From Nageia nagi (Eukaryota; Pinophyta): a stretch of DNA of 64,000 nt. Location: NCBI GenBank assembly GCA_050084985.1, contig JBITNC010000001.1:47678001-47742000 (forward strand), written 5' to 3'. The notes below the pieces were generated by a model that saw only the letters and a program-made list of their open reading frames with translations, had not been told where the DNA came from and did not search any database. Every line of letters starts with the position of its first letter. The stretch's first letter is position 1. The translations under genes and the position numbers were made by a program. Positions 12,301 through 24,300 of the stretch are shown piece after piece.

Positions 12301-15300
12301 TGGCAGCTTCAAACATCTCAGCCAGTCCCTGAGTTATCTTTGCCAAGTTGTGGAGCTAACCTTTGGGTTAACTAGTCCCCATAGTGGGAAGGAGTAACAT
12401 CCTTTCACCTAAAGTGTTGGAGTTTCTCTCACTACTCCAGGGTAGGAAAGAAAAACCACCCAACAGGAAAGAAACCTTAAAGCAAAAAAGCAAGCAGTTG
12501 AAGGTTGAAAATGCAGAGCCGAAAGAAGAATAAGTAACTTATGGGGATATTGAAACAGGCCAAAATTGGTGTCCAAAATTGACAACACCCCAAGTTGCAG
12601 AAATAAGCTCATACGTAGCCTTAGCCATCGATTTGTTTGTGCATATCCCAAAGATAAAAGCTGCCGCTTTTTCACTTTTAAAGAAGCATATGAGCAATAA
12701 ATCAAAACGCTTGGGCTTGTTCAAAGTATTTATGCCTCAAAGGCGAATGCCGAAAGTAGAATGCCTGTTTAGGCTACAAAAACAGGTGAGGCAACTGAGC
12801 TCCAAGCCTTAATGATTATAATACCTTTACCTTTACTGTTTGGAGGGAGAATTCAAGAAATACTTGTACAAATTGATTTGTTTTTGAGGTGTATAAAGAA
12901 ATTAGAAAAATTGAAAAGCAAGATCCTTGACCTCAAAATATTGGTTGAAACCTTGCTGGAATATTTAGAATAAACATTTGAAAACATCACTCCAAAAGAT
13001 TGGAGTAAGACCCTGAAGACTCCTGTTGTCTTCATAGGGGAGGTAACTCAGTTTTTGGAAAAAGTATTACAGGAGGTCAAGAACAAAGAGTCAATATATA
13101 GCAAACCACGATAAAATAATATCTCAAACTCACCAAATAAAGATACTGGTCGAGAGAAGTAACTTGAAACTCAAGGACGTCAAAATAAAAAATCATTAGA
13201 TCAAAATGAAATTACAGCCCACCCAAGATTCTGACTTCAATACTTTCTCTGCAAAGGTGAAAGAATGGCATCAAATTTACATCGGAAAAGCATCCTCAGC
13301 AAAATAATTTGTATATTTTGCCAAAAAAAAAAGGTTAGGGGGGACTTTACGATAAGCTGCATGCCCCCAACCCCCTAAAGATAGGGGTCTGTAGTAGCTC
13401 TCTAAATTTTATTGTAAGGCAGTGATAATTTCCTTCCAAAAAACTGTAATTCTCACAAATTAGGTTCAAGAAAGAAACTATATTTTCTCCTACAAATATC
13501 TCAATTTTTTTGTATAAAAGGAAGAGGTCGGAAAAGTTGCAATCAAAAGCATTTTCAAAGATTAATGAAAACCATTCCAGATTTTACATTTGCTAATTCT
13601 TAGTTTTTTTAGAATTGTAAATTCGCATCAGTATGCGTTGTTATCGATGCATGTTGTAAGAATTTTATTATTTTCTTCACTAATCCAAACCCTCAAAGAA
13701 ATTTAGTATTCAGGTTTCTTTTGAGTATAAGAATATTGAAGAAGTGATGAAATTTCATTATGATTCAAAATCTATATAAGAATGCAGTATAGAATTTTCG
13801 CAGTAATGATTGATTACAGTGATTGCTTTGTGAGTTTCAAAGTTTTAATTGCTAAACTACAGAAACTTTAGCATGCAGGGTTTGTAGAAAAATTGATAAT
13901 CTTGTAAGCTCTACAGGTTGTCTAGTTGTAATAACCCAACATTTCCAGCACTCCAAGCTATTGTAGCCAAGGGCCCAACTTGGAAACTGGAAGGGGTCCT
14001 TACCCTAGGATAAGAGATTCAGTTCTGGTTGTCATGGTTTCTCGTGACAGAAAAACCAGTTAGCAATTGGTAACTTTGGAAATGTATGCTGCCCCTTGAA
14101 TCCTCTTGTGTGGTTGCAAGAGTCAATGGAAGGGTTGAGGGCCGCCTGCATCTTGTGGATTACAACTAAAAATGAAGATGCACCTGGATCACTGGATATT
14201 GTGGAAGTTCTCGTTGTAATACATTCTCCTTGCAATTTAGGTGATTGTGTCAAGTTTGAAATGAAAGAATCTAGTGCCTTTTTGCTTTTGAACCTTTGAA
14301 TTATGTTTCTATGTTTGCAAGGGAACTTTTTCACCAATGTTGAAGCTGTTTAGAGCTTAGATGTTGTCTATAGAGTTGTTTATTCTTGGTGGATGTCTTG
14401 ATTTTTCTTATGAATTTCTTGAATTTTGTTGATGGATTAGCAGCATCATCTTTTTTCAAGTAGGCATATACTTCATTGAAGATAGTGTTCAGACATAGAC
14501 TTCATTGAAGATAGTGTTCATGCTAAATAATTGGTGCCAAAAGCTAAATATATAAGACTGCAAATATATTGTGCTCTATGGATGAAGTATATACGTGCTA
14601 CATACCAGCTTTGTCTCACCAATATTATGTGGATGAAATACCATATACCTCTTTGTAGCTAACATTGTCCAAAGTTTTTACTAGAGAGTACTTATTAGTA
14701 GGAAATAATTTTTGATGGAATGATATAGGTGGAGGCTAAAGCCTAAAATAATAGCCATTTACCATACTTTCCAATGCAATCAAATCCTTGTTGTTAATGT
14801 TACATATAAGACAGACACTCACATGTCATGCTAATTGTTTGACCTGATCTACAACACTATATCATCTTCCACTTACTGCCAACAGCAACATTCACTTTCA
14901 CAGTCAATTCTATGATGTTCCCAAATGATCCTGATTCCAAATTATTAGCCAATTAAGCAACAATTCAGGAAATAAGCAAGAAAAATGAAATTATGCCATA
15001 AAAATAACTCACAAGCAAAATAGGAGAATAATGCCGTCTCAATGATGCCTCTCCAATCCTGCGCCAACCATATATATAGGAATCCCACAAGGTTAGGTGC
15101 CAAGACTCCTAGCTTGGAGGCATCAAGCTGGACATCCCATCTCTAGCATTGGGATCACTCCAATCCATGTGCTCACTCCTAATCATGCACTGGGGCCGTG
15201 GGATCCCCACAATCACACTTATGTACCTAATCTAGCTCAAGGAGGGAGACATCCCACATTGTGGCTCACAATTGGTCCATTGGATACATAAGTCTCCTAT

Positions 15301-18300
15301 CCTAAGATTACAATCATACCTACAATACATTAAATACTTCTATCTACGAAATCACAGCTAAAAAAAGAACGATTATTAAAACAGAACATCACAGTCCTCC
15401 CCTCCCGAATTGCTTGACCCCAAGCAATGCAAATCCGAATGAAATTATGCCATAAAAATAAGTCACAAGCAAAATAGGAGAATAATGCCGTCTCAATGAT
15501 GCCTCTCCAATCCTGCGCCAGCCATATATATAGGAATCCCACAAGGTTAGGTGCCAAGACTCCTAGCTTGGAGGCATCAAGTTGGACATCCCATCTCTAG
15601 CATTGGGATCACTCCAATCCATGTGCTCACTCCTAATCATGCACTGGGGCTGTGGGATCCCCACAATCACACTTATGTACCTAATCTAGCTCAAGGAGGG
15701 AGACATCCCACATTGTGGCTCACAATTGGTCCATTGGATACATAAGTCTCCTATCCTAAGATTACAATCATACCTACAATACATTAAATACTTCTATCTA
15801 CCAAATCACAGCTAAAAAAAGAACGATTATTAAAACAGAACATCACAGTCCTCCCCTCCCGAATTGCTTGACCCCAAGCAATGCAAATCCGAATGTGTAA
15901 GTATTTTTGGCCCCTCTCATGTGGCATCTTCCTTAAATAGGTCTTTCCTTTTGACCAAGTGCTCTTTCACAATTCGTGATCTCAACTTCCTCTCCCTAGT
16001 ATCCAAGATTGCTTTCAAGAACCAAAATTAACTTCCCTTCTTTGTCAAGTGGAGGTAGATTTGGTGAAGGGCTTACATATCGTCCAAGTGCCTTTTTAAA
16101 AAATGACACATGGAAAAGATTATTATCTTGTTGCTGGGTGGTAGCTCCAATTCATATGCCTCTTTCCCTTTCTGGTGCAAGACCTTGTAGGGTCCAAAGA
16201 ATTTGGGTTTTAAGTTTCTCTGCCACCCTTCTCTTGAGCATGGATTGCTTGTAAGGTTGCAGCCTCAAGTACACCACGTCTCCTTACTCAAATGTACGTT
16301 CAGTCCTATTCTGATTAGCAAACTTAATCTGACAGTTTTGGGGTAGCTAGAGGTTTTCCTTATATCTTGGTTGTTTTGCAAAAACTCCTTGGGCTTTTGG
16401 CACTCTTCCATCCAAAAAATCATATCTACAAAGCTAGGAGCTTTATATTTATATTATGTCGTGAAGGTGACATTTGTTTGGAAATATGATGAGTGGTGTT
16501 GTAGCAGTACTCCCCTAAATGTAACCACTTGATCCATGCTTGCTGCTGCCATGTAACACATTGTCTCAATTAGCCTTCTAACCATTTATTTACCACTTTT
16601 GTTTGCCCATCCGTTTGAGGATGATAACTGGTGCTGTGTGTTAAATTCATTTCACTCAATTTGAAGAGTTCTTGCTAAAACATGTTCATGAATTTGCTCT
16701 CCCTATCACTTATAATTTGTTTTGGCAACCCATGCAGTCTAAATACCTCCTTAAAGAATAATTCAGCTATTTGCACGACTGTGTAGATGTTGGCTATGGC
16801 AAAGAATTGGGCATATTTTGTCAAACGGTCCACCACAACAAAGATGCAATCCTTTGCTTGGGTTCGGGGCAGTCTTGTAATGAAATCCATGGAAATGCTC
16901 TCCCATTTTTGCGTGGGAATTGGCAATGGCTGCAAGAGTCTCAATGGGTGTATATTCTCTACCTTGTTCTTCTTACATTTGGCACGCTCCTTCACATGCT
17001 TGAAGATATCCGCCTTAAGCCCTTTCCATGTGAATCCCTCTCTCACAGCTCTATATGTTTTAACTATCCCTGGATATCCTGCTAACGACATATCATGCAT
17101 GGATACAATGATCTTCTCCTTAATTTTTGATCCTGGTACAAGGTAAATTATGTTTTTTTATAGGATCAGCCCTTCTCTAACTCTAAACTTGTCATCCTTC
17201 TCTAACTCTAAACCTGTCATCCTTCTCTAACTCTAAACCTGTCATCTTTTAGTTGTACTTCAAGGACGTTGGTGTCAAATTTATCTTTGTCATATTCAGC
17301 TATCCTCAAAAGCCTTTTGAACCTTATCACTCCAAATAAATGCATCCTTTTTGGTCAACTGCATCAAAAGTGCCGCCAAGTGTGAGAAGCCTCAGATGAA
17401 TTTTTGATAATAGATGCATAGTCCTAGAAATCCCCTCAGGTGCGTGAGTGTGGTGGGTATCGGCCATTCCTGGATGGCAAGGATCTTTTGCTTATCTACT
17501 CGAACTCCTCCTTGGCTGATTACGTGCCCTAAGTGCAACACTTCGATCATCTCGAACTCACATTTTGACTTCTTGTCATAGAACTTTTGCTGCTACAAGA
17601 TCCCCAAAATTGAATCTAAATGTGTCAAGTGATCTTCCTAGGTACAATTGTAAATGAGGATGTCATCAAAGACTAGCATATACTTCCTTAATTGCTCCCT
17701 GAAAACTTGATTCATGGCGGACTGGAAAGTAGTCGAAGCATTGGTTAACCCAAATGGCATGACTAAGAATTCAAAGTGCCCAAAATGACATCTGAAGGCT
17801 GTCTTATGGATATCTTCCTCTCTCATACGGATTTGTTGATACCTGTATTTTAGATCTATTTTGGAGAAGTACTTAGCTCCATGGAGCTCATTGATGAGGT
17901 CATCTACCCTTGGGATAAGATACCTGTTCTTGATTGTCTTTTTGTTGAGCACCCGATAATCAATGCACATCCTCATGGTCCCATCCTTCTTCTTCACTTG
18001 GACCACCAAAGGAGCAAAAAGGTTGGAGCTAGGACGTATAAAACCCATATCAAGTAATTCTTTGATGGTTCTCTCAATTTCATCTTTGTAGATGCGTGGG
18101 TGCCTGTATGGAGTTATCATGACTGATTTAGATCCTAGCTCTAATTCAATCATGTGCTCAAATCCCCTGTTGGGTAGTAAATCTTTAGGCATATCCCCAA
18201 AGATGTCCTTATGCCTCTCCAAAATTTCTTGGATCTCTTCGTGGGGTATGGTCTCCTTCGTACTGGTGGACGTTGGATTTCCCTTGAACATGATAAAGGC

Positions 18301-21300
18301 TGCTCCGTATACAATATCTCCTTTCTTGACAATTTTTCTGATTTTGTTGGTAGACACCATTTGTGGAAGCACTTTCATTGTACCCATTGTTGGCTTCCCC
18401 CTCAATGTGACTTTCCTTTTTCCCTTTTTCTTTTGATCCAATAATGTGTCCTTCAGATCTAGCCATCTTATCCCCCATTTCCCAGTCATCTTGCGGTGTC
18501 TCTCCTCCTGGCTTGGTGTGTGGAATCCTCCTTCGCCACATTGCTCAGACGTCTTAGGTCTAGAGGCCTCCTCTAGTGATAAAGCCCTTTGAATGGCTCC
18601 ATCAGTCCTTCAACAAATAGAGACATCAACTCCTTTTGGGAAATTTGAGTAACCATGGTTGCTTTTTGTTGAAACTTCATGATGTATGTCTCCAATTGCT
18701 CTTGTTGCTTGACTGCTATCAGATCCATGAAGTATTCCTCTTCATCTCTTAGATCAAAGCAATCCAAAATCCATTGGCCAAACTCTTCAAATGTGCAAAT
18801 AAAACTATGATCATGGGCATCCTCACCATGGTGCCACCATTCATGCGCTACTCCCTCTAGATGCATGATAGCGATTTGAATTGAGTCTTCTTCTAGTATT
18901 TGGTTGAGGGCGAAAAAGTTCCTCAACTTGTGCACCCAAGCCTTAGCCATTGGCCTGCCTTCACCATCGAACTTAGGGATTTTATCCAATCCCCTGATCT
19001 CTTCATGCACTCTTTGCGGCTTAGGGATTTCTTTGCTCAAGATCTTCTAGTAATCCTAGGAGCTGACCTCCTTTTTGAAGGTTTCAGGATTTCTTTGGTA
19101 GATGTAATCCAACATGTCATGCAGCCATGGTGGTGGAGGCGAATATTGTGATGGTGGTTGTCTAGAAGTGCCTGACATGTATTTCTTTTCCTCTTGTGGA
19201 TCACCCTTTTCTTGCAGGACATCTTGATGGCCCAATTTTTGAGTAATTTCTACATCTAAATGATTTTCTTCCTTCCATCTTCATAGGAACGGAGGATCTA
19301 TCTCTGATACCACTGTGATGTTTCCAAATTATACTTATTCCAAATAGAGTCACATATATGCCAAAATCTGTCCAATTCCTTAGGCATTTTGCAAATGAAG
19401 AAGTAGAAATCCCAAATTTGAACCACCTCTTCCAACAATGCACCCCTCTTGCTCCTCTCTCTTTCTTCCAAGCCTGGTAAGAAGAAATGAGGAGAAACCC
19501 CCTCTTTTTTCCCTTTATTCCACCTTTACCAGCTGCCCAGCCTTCCCCCGCTTTTTCATGGCATTTTTTCCTGTCTTAATGCTATTAAATCACGAAAGAT
19601 GTGGAAGGTGCATTTTTTGATGAGTATGCCACGTTCTGGCTTTGCAGCACGGCGTTTTCAAGGGAAAAGATGCATTTTTTGGCCATTTAAATGACAGTTT
19701 TCAAGCTCAAGTACGGACAATACGGCGCATACGTGGTGAAGCTACTTAAGTGCATTTTGGATCATGTTTTTGAGCTGTTTTTTTCGGCATTTTTTGGGCT
19801 AAAATCGCATTTTTTGCCCTTTTCAATTTTTGGTGTTAAATTGCGTCTTCTATGCATTTTTTAGGCTTTTTTTGTCTGTTTAAACGACTGTTTTTGGGTA
19901 GAAAAAATGACATTTTTTTCCATTTTTAGAAGAAAATACGGATTTTTTAGAAAAACGAAAAAAACAGTGTTTTTTTATTCTCTGAGTAAGACATGTTATT
20001 TCATTTCCAAATATTTAAGAAGCATATTGTGATTCCTTGCTTGCCAGAATTTGCATGTGTTTCATGATTTGTTGAATGTTTCCAGCTTATGCAGTAATGT
20101 TTAACAAATGATTTAAATGTTAATTATTTACAAGATTATCAATAAGTAGTTATCGTTTGCATGGAAATGAAAACTGAATTTATCAAGTTACATGGGATAG
20201 ATACAGGGATGTAATCACTCTATTTGCAGTCAACAATTAAGGGAGAGATACACATATTTGAGTATCACATTGCTAAAATAGGAGTGTTTTTAACCCATTG
20301 CTGTCCCTCTTTTTCCCTTACAAGAAAAAGTGGATAGCACCATGTTTGAAATAAAATTTAATGCTCCCTATTGATTTGATGAGGCCTTATGATGATTTTT
20401 CCTCTTCCTTTCTCTTGCAAACGTTGATTAATGACCCGTAATACATGAAACTAGTGATATGTTAAACATAATGACCTTGTAAATGCAGATGTTGTTCACA
20501 ATTATAATAATGGACATTGAACGAATTGGGTGTTCTGAAAAACAAACCAAAGGCATCAATTTGAGAATAATGAAGATGGGGTTTTTGATGAACCAACCTT
20601 AGAAAAATGTGAGGAGAATCAAAATGCCCATACAACAAAGTGTCTTTAAAATATCATAGCTTTGATTTGAGGGTGAAATCAAGAGCATGAATAGAAAGTT
20701 TGTAAAAGGTGAAGGATATATAGCCAGTTAGACATCTTTTTTTAGAACATGTACATGGGAAGAGAAACAAGTTCACCAACAAAAATATGATTGTAGTGTA
20801 TCTTGTAGGGGAGGCCATAAGAGAGAAACATGCTGAGATCTTCACCCATGTAAGATATGTGGGATGACGAATTAAGATAAAATAAATTGCTGGTTCAAAG
20901 AAAGGATGTTTAATCCCAATTGTGAATGGATAGATTTGGTTGAATGGTCCTAGGTAACAAATATATTAGATTTGATTGATGTGAACAGAAAAATGAAGAT
21001 GAAATAAGATCAGCATGCGATGGCTCCAGTCTAAGGGTAAACTGAAGTAAATCTATGAAAAGATGGTTATGGCGCATGGGTCAGCCAAGAAGCAACCCTT
21101 GAAGATGATTAGGGACATTTCATTTCCAAATTCAAAAACCCTGATATGGATTGTGCACCCTTGTTTGAATGAAGGAGATTTGCAATAAATATTGTGGTCA
21201 TGAGCATTTGGCCATAGGCAACCTTTGGAGATTTTTGTTTTGTTTAGAGAAGAATGGATTTTATTCATTAAGGATCATAATAATCCTACTCTTTTTAGCA

Positions 21301-24300
21301 TAGAAAGTATGTTTATTCTTTGTCCTCATTTTACAAGGGGAACATGTATGGTTAGATTTATGTTTGTCATCTCACTCGAGCACCATTTTCAATCAAGCCC
21401 AAAATCTGCCCCTACATGTTTCCCTTGTCAAATGAGGACAAAGAATAAACATACTTCCTAGGGTAAAATTAGGGGGTTCAGAGAAGGTTACATTGGTATG
21501 CAGTTGTGGGGATATGAGTATGCAACACTTGGTAGTGACAGCCAAGCTTTAGGTATATGGGTACACAAGAAATAAAGAATTATATTCATGTCCATAGGCG
21601 ACCAAAATAGGTGCAAGGGACTAATAAGCACATAAATCACACAGGGGACAAAGATGAAGTTCAAAAAGGTGCAAGGAAGAGACTCAAAGAACCCTGGAGA
21701 GAATAGATAACACATTTGTCTTTGAAAGAAATCATTTGGACTTCTTTTGAGCGAGGGGTATAATAACATCTATCACTCTTGCTATATGAGCGAGTAATGT
21801 CCACGTCAACTACCTACGTAACAATCTCTTTAGGAGAGTGCCTTGACTTTGGTTTGCCCCTTAACGGACCCTGAGGCCTTTAACATGCCCTTCAACACAT
21901 TGTCTCTAGTCTAGGAAAGGAAATAAACTTGGGGTGATTTATAGAGGGCACCCTAACATTGACTTAAGGCCCTCGGTCTACAACTGTTCCATCATTCAAT
22001 GTGAGGAACCCGTGGTATGGGCAATGAAGCTAATGATCTATCTATCTGTAGAGGTCTTGTATTGATGCCACATCATGGGTAGCATTCGGCCTCTCAGATC
22101 TTGGTTGGTCCAAGTGTCAAATGGAGCAAGAAGTAGGGCAATGCTAAGTAGATTTGTGACTATTAGATGTCAGAGGTGGGCACTTGGCTTTCTTGAAATC
22201 CACAAGAGTTTGGAAAAAGGAGGTGACCTACTTCTTGTTGGTGGTGGTTGACCTTCTTATGAAGTCCATGGTTATTGATATCCAAGGGTGTTAAGTAACT
22301 GTAACAGGTGCCTACAACTATGTTTTACAAGTATGATTGTAGCACATAGAACATATGTGCATATACAAGTCCATGGGAATCGATATGCAAGGGTGATAAG
22401 TAACTGCAACAGTTGCATACAAACCTTATTTCTTGTTCTACAAGTTTGGTTATAGCTCAAAGAGCAGATGTGCAAATATAAGCCTTATAGCTGTCTCAAT
22501 ACTTGGCTAATAGAAATAATCTTGCATGACTGAGTTTTATGGATGCCAAAATGTTCAATTTATGATAATGCTTATCCCAGATGAATTTCTTAGCATCTCT
22601 CATTAGTGCAGAGTTGATGGGGGTGGTAAACTTGATATCCTTTTTAAGAATTGATTTGCAACTTGTTACTACTATAGATATCTCTTTGGATTGGAGCATA
22701 CTGTGCATCTTCCTTATAAAGCTGCAACCAAGTGTTCGTCCTATGGTGACATGAGTCAATTTGGAACTTTTTTGCATCTTCGTTTCTTATGTGTTATGGT
22801 TATCTCCAATTATTCTGGATGGCTTGTGCACTTTATCTCCCTTGCAGTTTGGATTTTCTTAAGATTGGATTTTTAGTATATATATCACATTCAGCAGTGA
22901 ACTGCTTTCATGATGCCATACAATCCTTAATGATATGCTGAGCACTTCCACATGATACTACTGGAAGTTTTTCAATGATAATCAGTTGCAGGATTCTCAA
23001 TCTGAGTCAAGATTGATCCAAGCAATTGCTGATCTTAATCTCTTACAGTGAAATAGTGTTGGTCCTTAAGTTATTCAAGTTTGCTATCAAGGCTTTGTCC
23101 ACTTGAAAAATGATTTTCCTCTTTTACACTAAACGTTTTTGAGTGGCTAGGCTATGTCAGAGAAGGTAGATAGAAGATATAGCAGATTTTTTATTTATCT
23201 GTTGGTGTAGTTCAGTCATACTCATAAATAATGTTTATTTTCTTAGGATCAGTGGGATGTCGTGGTAACTAACCAGCCAATAGTACAACGGAATAATATC
23301 TCAATTATTTAAAGATAATAGAATTGAAGTGCAACTGAGGAATGATATCACTATGCAATGCCAATTGAAAATAACTTACAATAGGTGAACATATAATATT
23401 GAGCAATAGAAGTCCAAAAGGTGACAACCACTTTGAGGGGTCAAAATCTCCAAATAATTGCAATAAGTAATTAAGATATGATTTTCCAATGATGATTATG
23501 AGCATTACATGTACTTTTTCTTAAATGATATTATTTTTCAATAATTACCAAATCTCTATGTAGGTGTAACCAATGTAGGCCAGATAAGGAGTCATTACAG
23601 TTCCCCATCATCAGTAAAATATTGGAGGTATTTCCTTTCCATTATTCCAAAGGAAAGTATAGCAAGATGGTGTGTAGCTGATTATTTAGCAATATTTGCT
23701 AAATAAATTATATGTATTCATCTCAAGGTTTACTGCGTACAAGAATGTCATTGAAGTAGACCATGACAGTTTATAAATGATTTGAATACATTTCATGAGG
23801 TGCATGAATTCTTAAGAAGATTTGGCTTTAAAGTCTGTTGTGTATAAATCTTGCTCACAGATGGGAACTTGGTGCTAACTCAATTTCATATTAAACTTTT
23901 AGAAGAATGAGATGTTACTAGTGTATTCCAAGTTTCCAACAAAGCCATAAGTGTGCAGGACATGTTAACAAGTGTAATCTTAAAAGAGGTAATGCTTGAT
24001 GCGTATATGCTAGCTGCCATATTTCTTTTGGCATAAAACATTTGAGATGTTGGCTAGGTGGTGGATTTATTATGTTATGCCCTTCATTAATTGTCTGGAT
24101 TGGCATATGTGCATCATTCTTTCTAAACCCTTTCTGATAAAGGTTACAAGTAAAGGTGCACTTGGGACTAAAATAAACGAATTGTCTAAGCTATGCAAAG
24201 TTACTTCAAGAGGGCCTTTGGAAACATGTCCTTCATGATCCAACAAAGCCTCAAGGGCTTTTGCTGTGCAAGCTTGTAGGGGAAACCTGTGTATGTGTGC

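Larger units (their letters stand above)
14911..19345 (-). mobile_element. Ty3/gypsy chromovirus, decayed, antisense in the HDA intron
   Basis: Order on the minus strand: LTR end, Met-tRNA primer site (19312-19302), gag, RT, integrase with a chromodomain-type tail, purine tract, 3' LTR. LTR ends are homologous over 32 bp: TGTGATGTTTCC at 19314 against TATGATGTTCCC at 14911 (27 of 32 match). The interiors are not alignable by eye, so the 5' LTR beyond about 19345 is degraded or replaced; its outer edge cannot be set. The gag zinc knuckle, protease and RNase H are missing through deletions. The type is inferred from RT motifs and the chromodomain-like end. Confidence 0.85.

Noticed and set aside
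14032-14337. 101-codon antisense frame
   Set aside because: No family motif and no neighbouring element that would use it.
20500-20940. Possible copia gag scrap with a [10 protein letters not shown] pattern
   Set aside because: The knuckle lacks its His (a stop is there) and the surrounding reading is too broken to support an element call.
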